DNA of 18,270 nt from JACPRL01 sp035573715 (lineage in GTDB: Bacteria; Acidobacteriota; Terriglobia; Acidiferrales; 2-02-FULL-67-57): contig DATLZZ010000017.1 in NCBI GenBank assembly GCA_035573715.1, positions 1 to 18,270 of the forward strand. The letters are read 5' to 3'. Below, one piece after another: positions 16,907 to 18,270 of this stretch (within the stretch, counting starts at the first letter, position 1; every line of letters starts with the position of its first letter). A program made the translations under genes and the position numbers. The notes below the pieces were generated by a model, which saw only the letters and a list, made by a program, of their open reading frames with translations, was not told the DNA's origin and searched no databases.

Positions 16907-18270
16907 CTAGCGGCGACCTTTCTTTGCGGGCTTCCTGGATTTTTTCTTCGGCTTCGGTTTCGGCTTCGGTTTTGCTTTCGCTGGTTTCTTTGCCTTCTTC
17001 GGTTTCGCGGCCGGCTCTGCAGCGGCTTTCTTTTCTGCTTTGACGGCAGGCTTCTCGGGGGCGGCGGAAGCCTCCGCTGACGGGGGAGCAGCGGGGGGAG
17101 GCGCCGCGGGCTTGGCCTCAGCCGCGGGCGCCGCGGCAGCTGCTTCTTCCTTGGCCGGTTTCTTGGCGCCCTTCTTCAGCTTGGCCTCCGGTCTGGGTTT
17201 GGGCAGCCCCGCGAGCTTGCGCAGGTACTTCAACTGCGCCGGGCGGCCACGCACCTTGCCATCCAGCATCGCCTCGAAGAATCTCTCGAGTATCTCCTGG
17301 AATTTCGGTCCCGGCGGCACGCCCATCAGTTGCAGCTCCCGCACCGGCAGGCGGTTGAGCATGGGGCGGTACTTGAAGAGGTAGTTGTAAATCTTGTACT
17401 GGATTTTCTGCTTGTTGCTGTATTCGGCCAGAATAAACACCAGGCGGTCGACCGGAACGTTTTCGAGCAGGTGAAAGATTTGCCGCGGGGTCAGGCTGCG
17501 CTGGCGGCCGAGTTGCTGCGCCAGGCGGCGGGCTTCGCTTTCGAGCTGGAGCACTTCCTGCATCTGCTGTTTGCTGAGCGCCAGGTTGCGCAGCAGGGCG
17601 TTCTGGGCGCGGCTGGGGAGCCGGCGGCGGATGTAGTGCAGGGCCGGGGCGGGCGAGTCCACACGATAGCCCGCTTCGACCGCCTGTCGGCGATACTTCT
17701 GCAACTTGGCCAGCCCGGCGTAGTCGGGCGCGCGCTTCTGCAGCATGGGGTGGAACACCGCCAGCAACTTGTGCTCGGCCAGCGCCTTCAGCACCGCGAC
17801 GGCGTTTTCTTCCTGCGCAATCTGCTCGGCCTCCAGCCCCAGCAGCCGCGGCTCGATGTAGTCCTGGTAGCCGCGCTCCAGCGCCGCCTCGAAGAGTTCC
17901 CTGGTTCGCTCGTCGGGACGAAACCCCAGGCGCGTCGAGAAGCGCACCAGGCGCAGCAACCGCACGGGATCGTGCAGGAAGCTGTAGTTGTGCAGGATTC
18001 GCAACTGCCTGTTTTCCAAATCCGCCAGACCGTTGGTCGGATCCAGCAGCAGGCCCCGAGAGCCGGGCGTGAGCGAGATGCCCATGGCGTTGACGGAGAA
18101 GTCGCGCCGACGCAGGTCTTCCATGATGGGCGCCGGGCGGACGTCGGGGGGCTTGCCGGGCTGCCGAAAGATGTCGTTGCGGGCCATGCTGAGGCTGAGC
18201 GAAACGCCGTTGGCCAGGACCATTTCCGTGGCGCTCCGGCGGTTGTCGGTGGCGACGCGGCGGGCGCCCG
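16907..18270 (-). CDS. Class II CCA-adding/poly(A) polymerase-type nucleotidyltransferase with histone-H1-like tail (runs off right edge)
   Basis: RNA nucleotidyltransferase that either completes the CCA end of tRNAs or adds A-tails. The frame is open to the right edge, so the catalytic GSxxD start is outside. Visible, numbering from the Met at 18223: EDLRRRDFSVNAMG (35-48), then DPTNGLADLENRQLRIL (61-77) and HDPVRLLRLVRFSTRLGF (84-101), the class II signature; helical RNA-binding body to about 340. CCA-adding and poly(A) enzymes cannot be told apart from this part. Residues 341-438 are a low-complexity tail of Lys, Ala and Pro with KPAK-type repeats and a KPKPKPKPKKK run, like histone H1 or bacterial H1-like proteins. 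This is unusual for the family and probably binds nucleic acid. The gene appears to head an operon with dnaE and accA. Confidence 0.85.
   Translation of the reverse strand, partial: GARRVATDNRRSATEMVLANGVSLSLSMARNDIFRQPGKPPDVRPAPIMEDLRRRDFSVNAMGISLTPGSRGLLLDPTNGLADLENRQLRILHNYSFLHDPVRLLRLVRFSTRLGFRPDERTRELFEAALERGYQDYIEPRLLGLEAEQIAQEENAVAVLKALAEHKLLAVFHPMLQKRAPDYAGLAKLQKYRRQAVEAGYRVDSPAPALHYIRRRLPSRAQNALLRNLALSKQQMQEVLQLESEARRLAQQLGRQRSLTPRQIFHLLENVPVDRLVFILAEYSNKQKIQYKIYNYLFKYRPMLNRLPVRELQLMGVPPGPKFQEILERFFEAMLDGKVRGRPAQLKYLRKLAGLPKPRPEAKLKKGAKKPAKEEAAAAAPAAEAKPAAPPPAAPPSAEASAAPEKPAVKAEKKAAAEPAAKPKKAKKPAKAKPKPKPKPKKKSRKPAKKGRR

Overview
The window is a GC-rich bacterial chromosome segment (housekeeping genes look roughly 60-70% G+C by eye). 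It carries mostly core genes in small operons, broken up by a few accessory scars. The gene mix suggests an Acidobacteriota-like genome: a pyruvoyl-dependent arginine decarboxylase beside a deoxyhypusine-synthase-like gene, a short adenosylhomocysteinase, a TldD/TldE pair, a dnaE-accA pair, and short dispersed hairpin repeats between genes. This placement is inferred from gene content and style; no rRNA or other decisive phylogenetic marker is present.

Layout. Positions 1-310 are accessory: the first 25 codons of an IS3-type transposase OrfA leave the window leftwards. They are followed by two hairpin repeats that run into the 5' end of a LuxR-type response regulator, which has lost the start of its receiver domain (228-806, +). 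glnA (944-2353, -) and a pyruvoyl arginine decarboxylase gene (2631-3182, +) diverge from back-to-back sigma70-type promoters. The decarboxylase gene overlaps tail-to-tail with a deoxyhypusine-synthase-like gene (3166-4296, -). A secreted SH3/PsbP-like protein of unknown role (4383-5147, +) has a promoter placed so that its mRNA should be leaderless.

A leftward chain follows: metK (10570-9392), ahcY (9291-8017), tldD (7940-6483) and tldE (6493-5162). metK and ahcY make S-adenosylmethionine and recycle S-adenosylhomocysteine; the last two encode a TldD/TldE metalloprotease. A promoter lies directly before metK. Between metK and accA is a lower-GC accessory pair, also leftward: a secreted protein of unknown function (12357-11587) and a matrixin-like zinc protease pseudogene (11580-10679) with a frameshift near its start and an in-frame amber codon.

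The right side is an apparent leftward operon: a class II CCA-adding/poly(A) polymerase-type nucleotidyltransferase that runs off the right edge and ends in a histone-H1-like Lys/Ala/Pro tail, then dnaE (replicative polymerase), then accA (fatty acid synthesis) only 2 bases after dnaE.

Four promoters share the form TTGAC(A/G), 17 bases, then a -10 hexamer (glnA, arginine decarboxylase, metK and the 256-aa unknown gene), which supports ordinary sigma70 signals here. No rRNA, tRNA, CRISPR array or riboswitch was recognised. I see no clear new multi-gene defence or biosynthetic system. The best leads are the polyamine gene pair, the H1-like tail on the nucleotidyltransferase, the broken matrixin, and the dispersed hairpin repeats.
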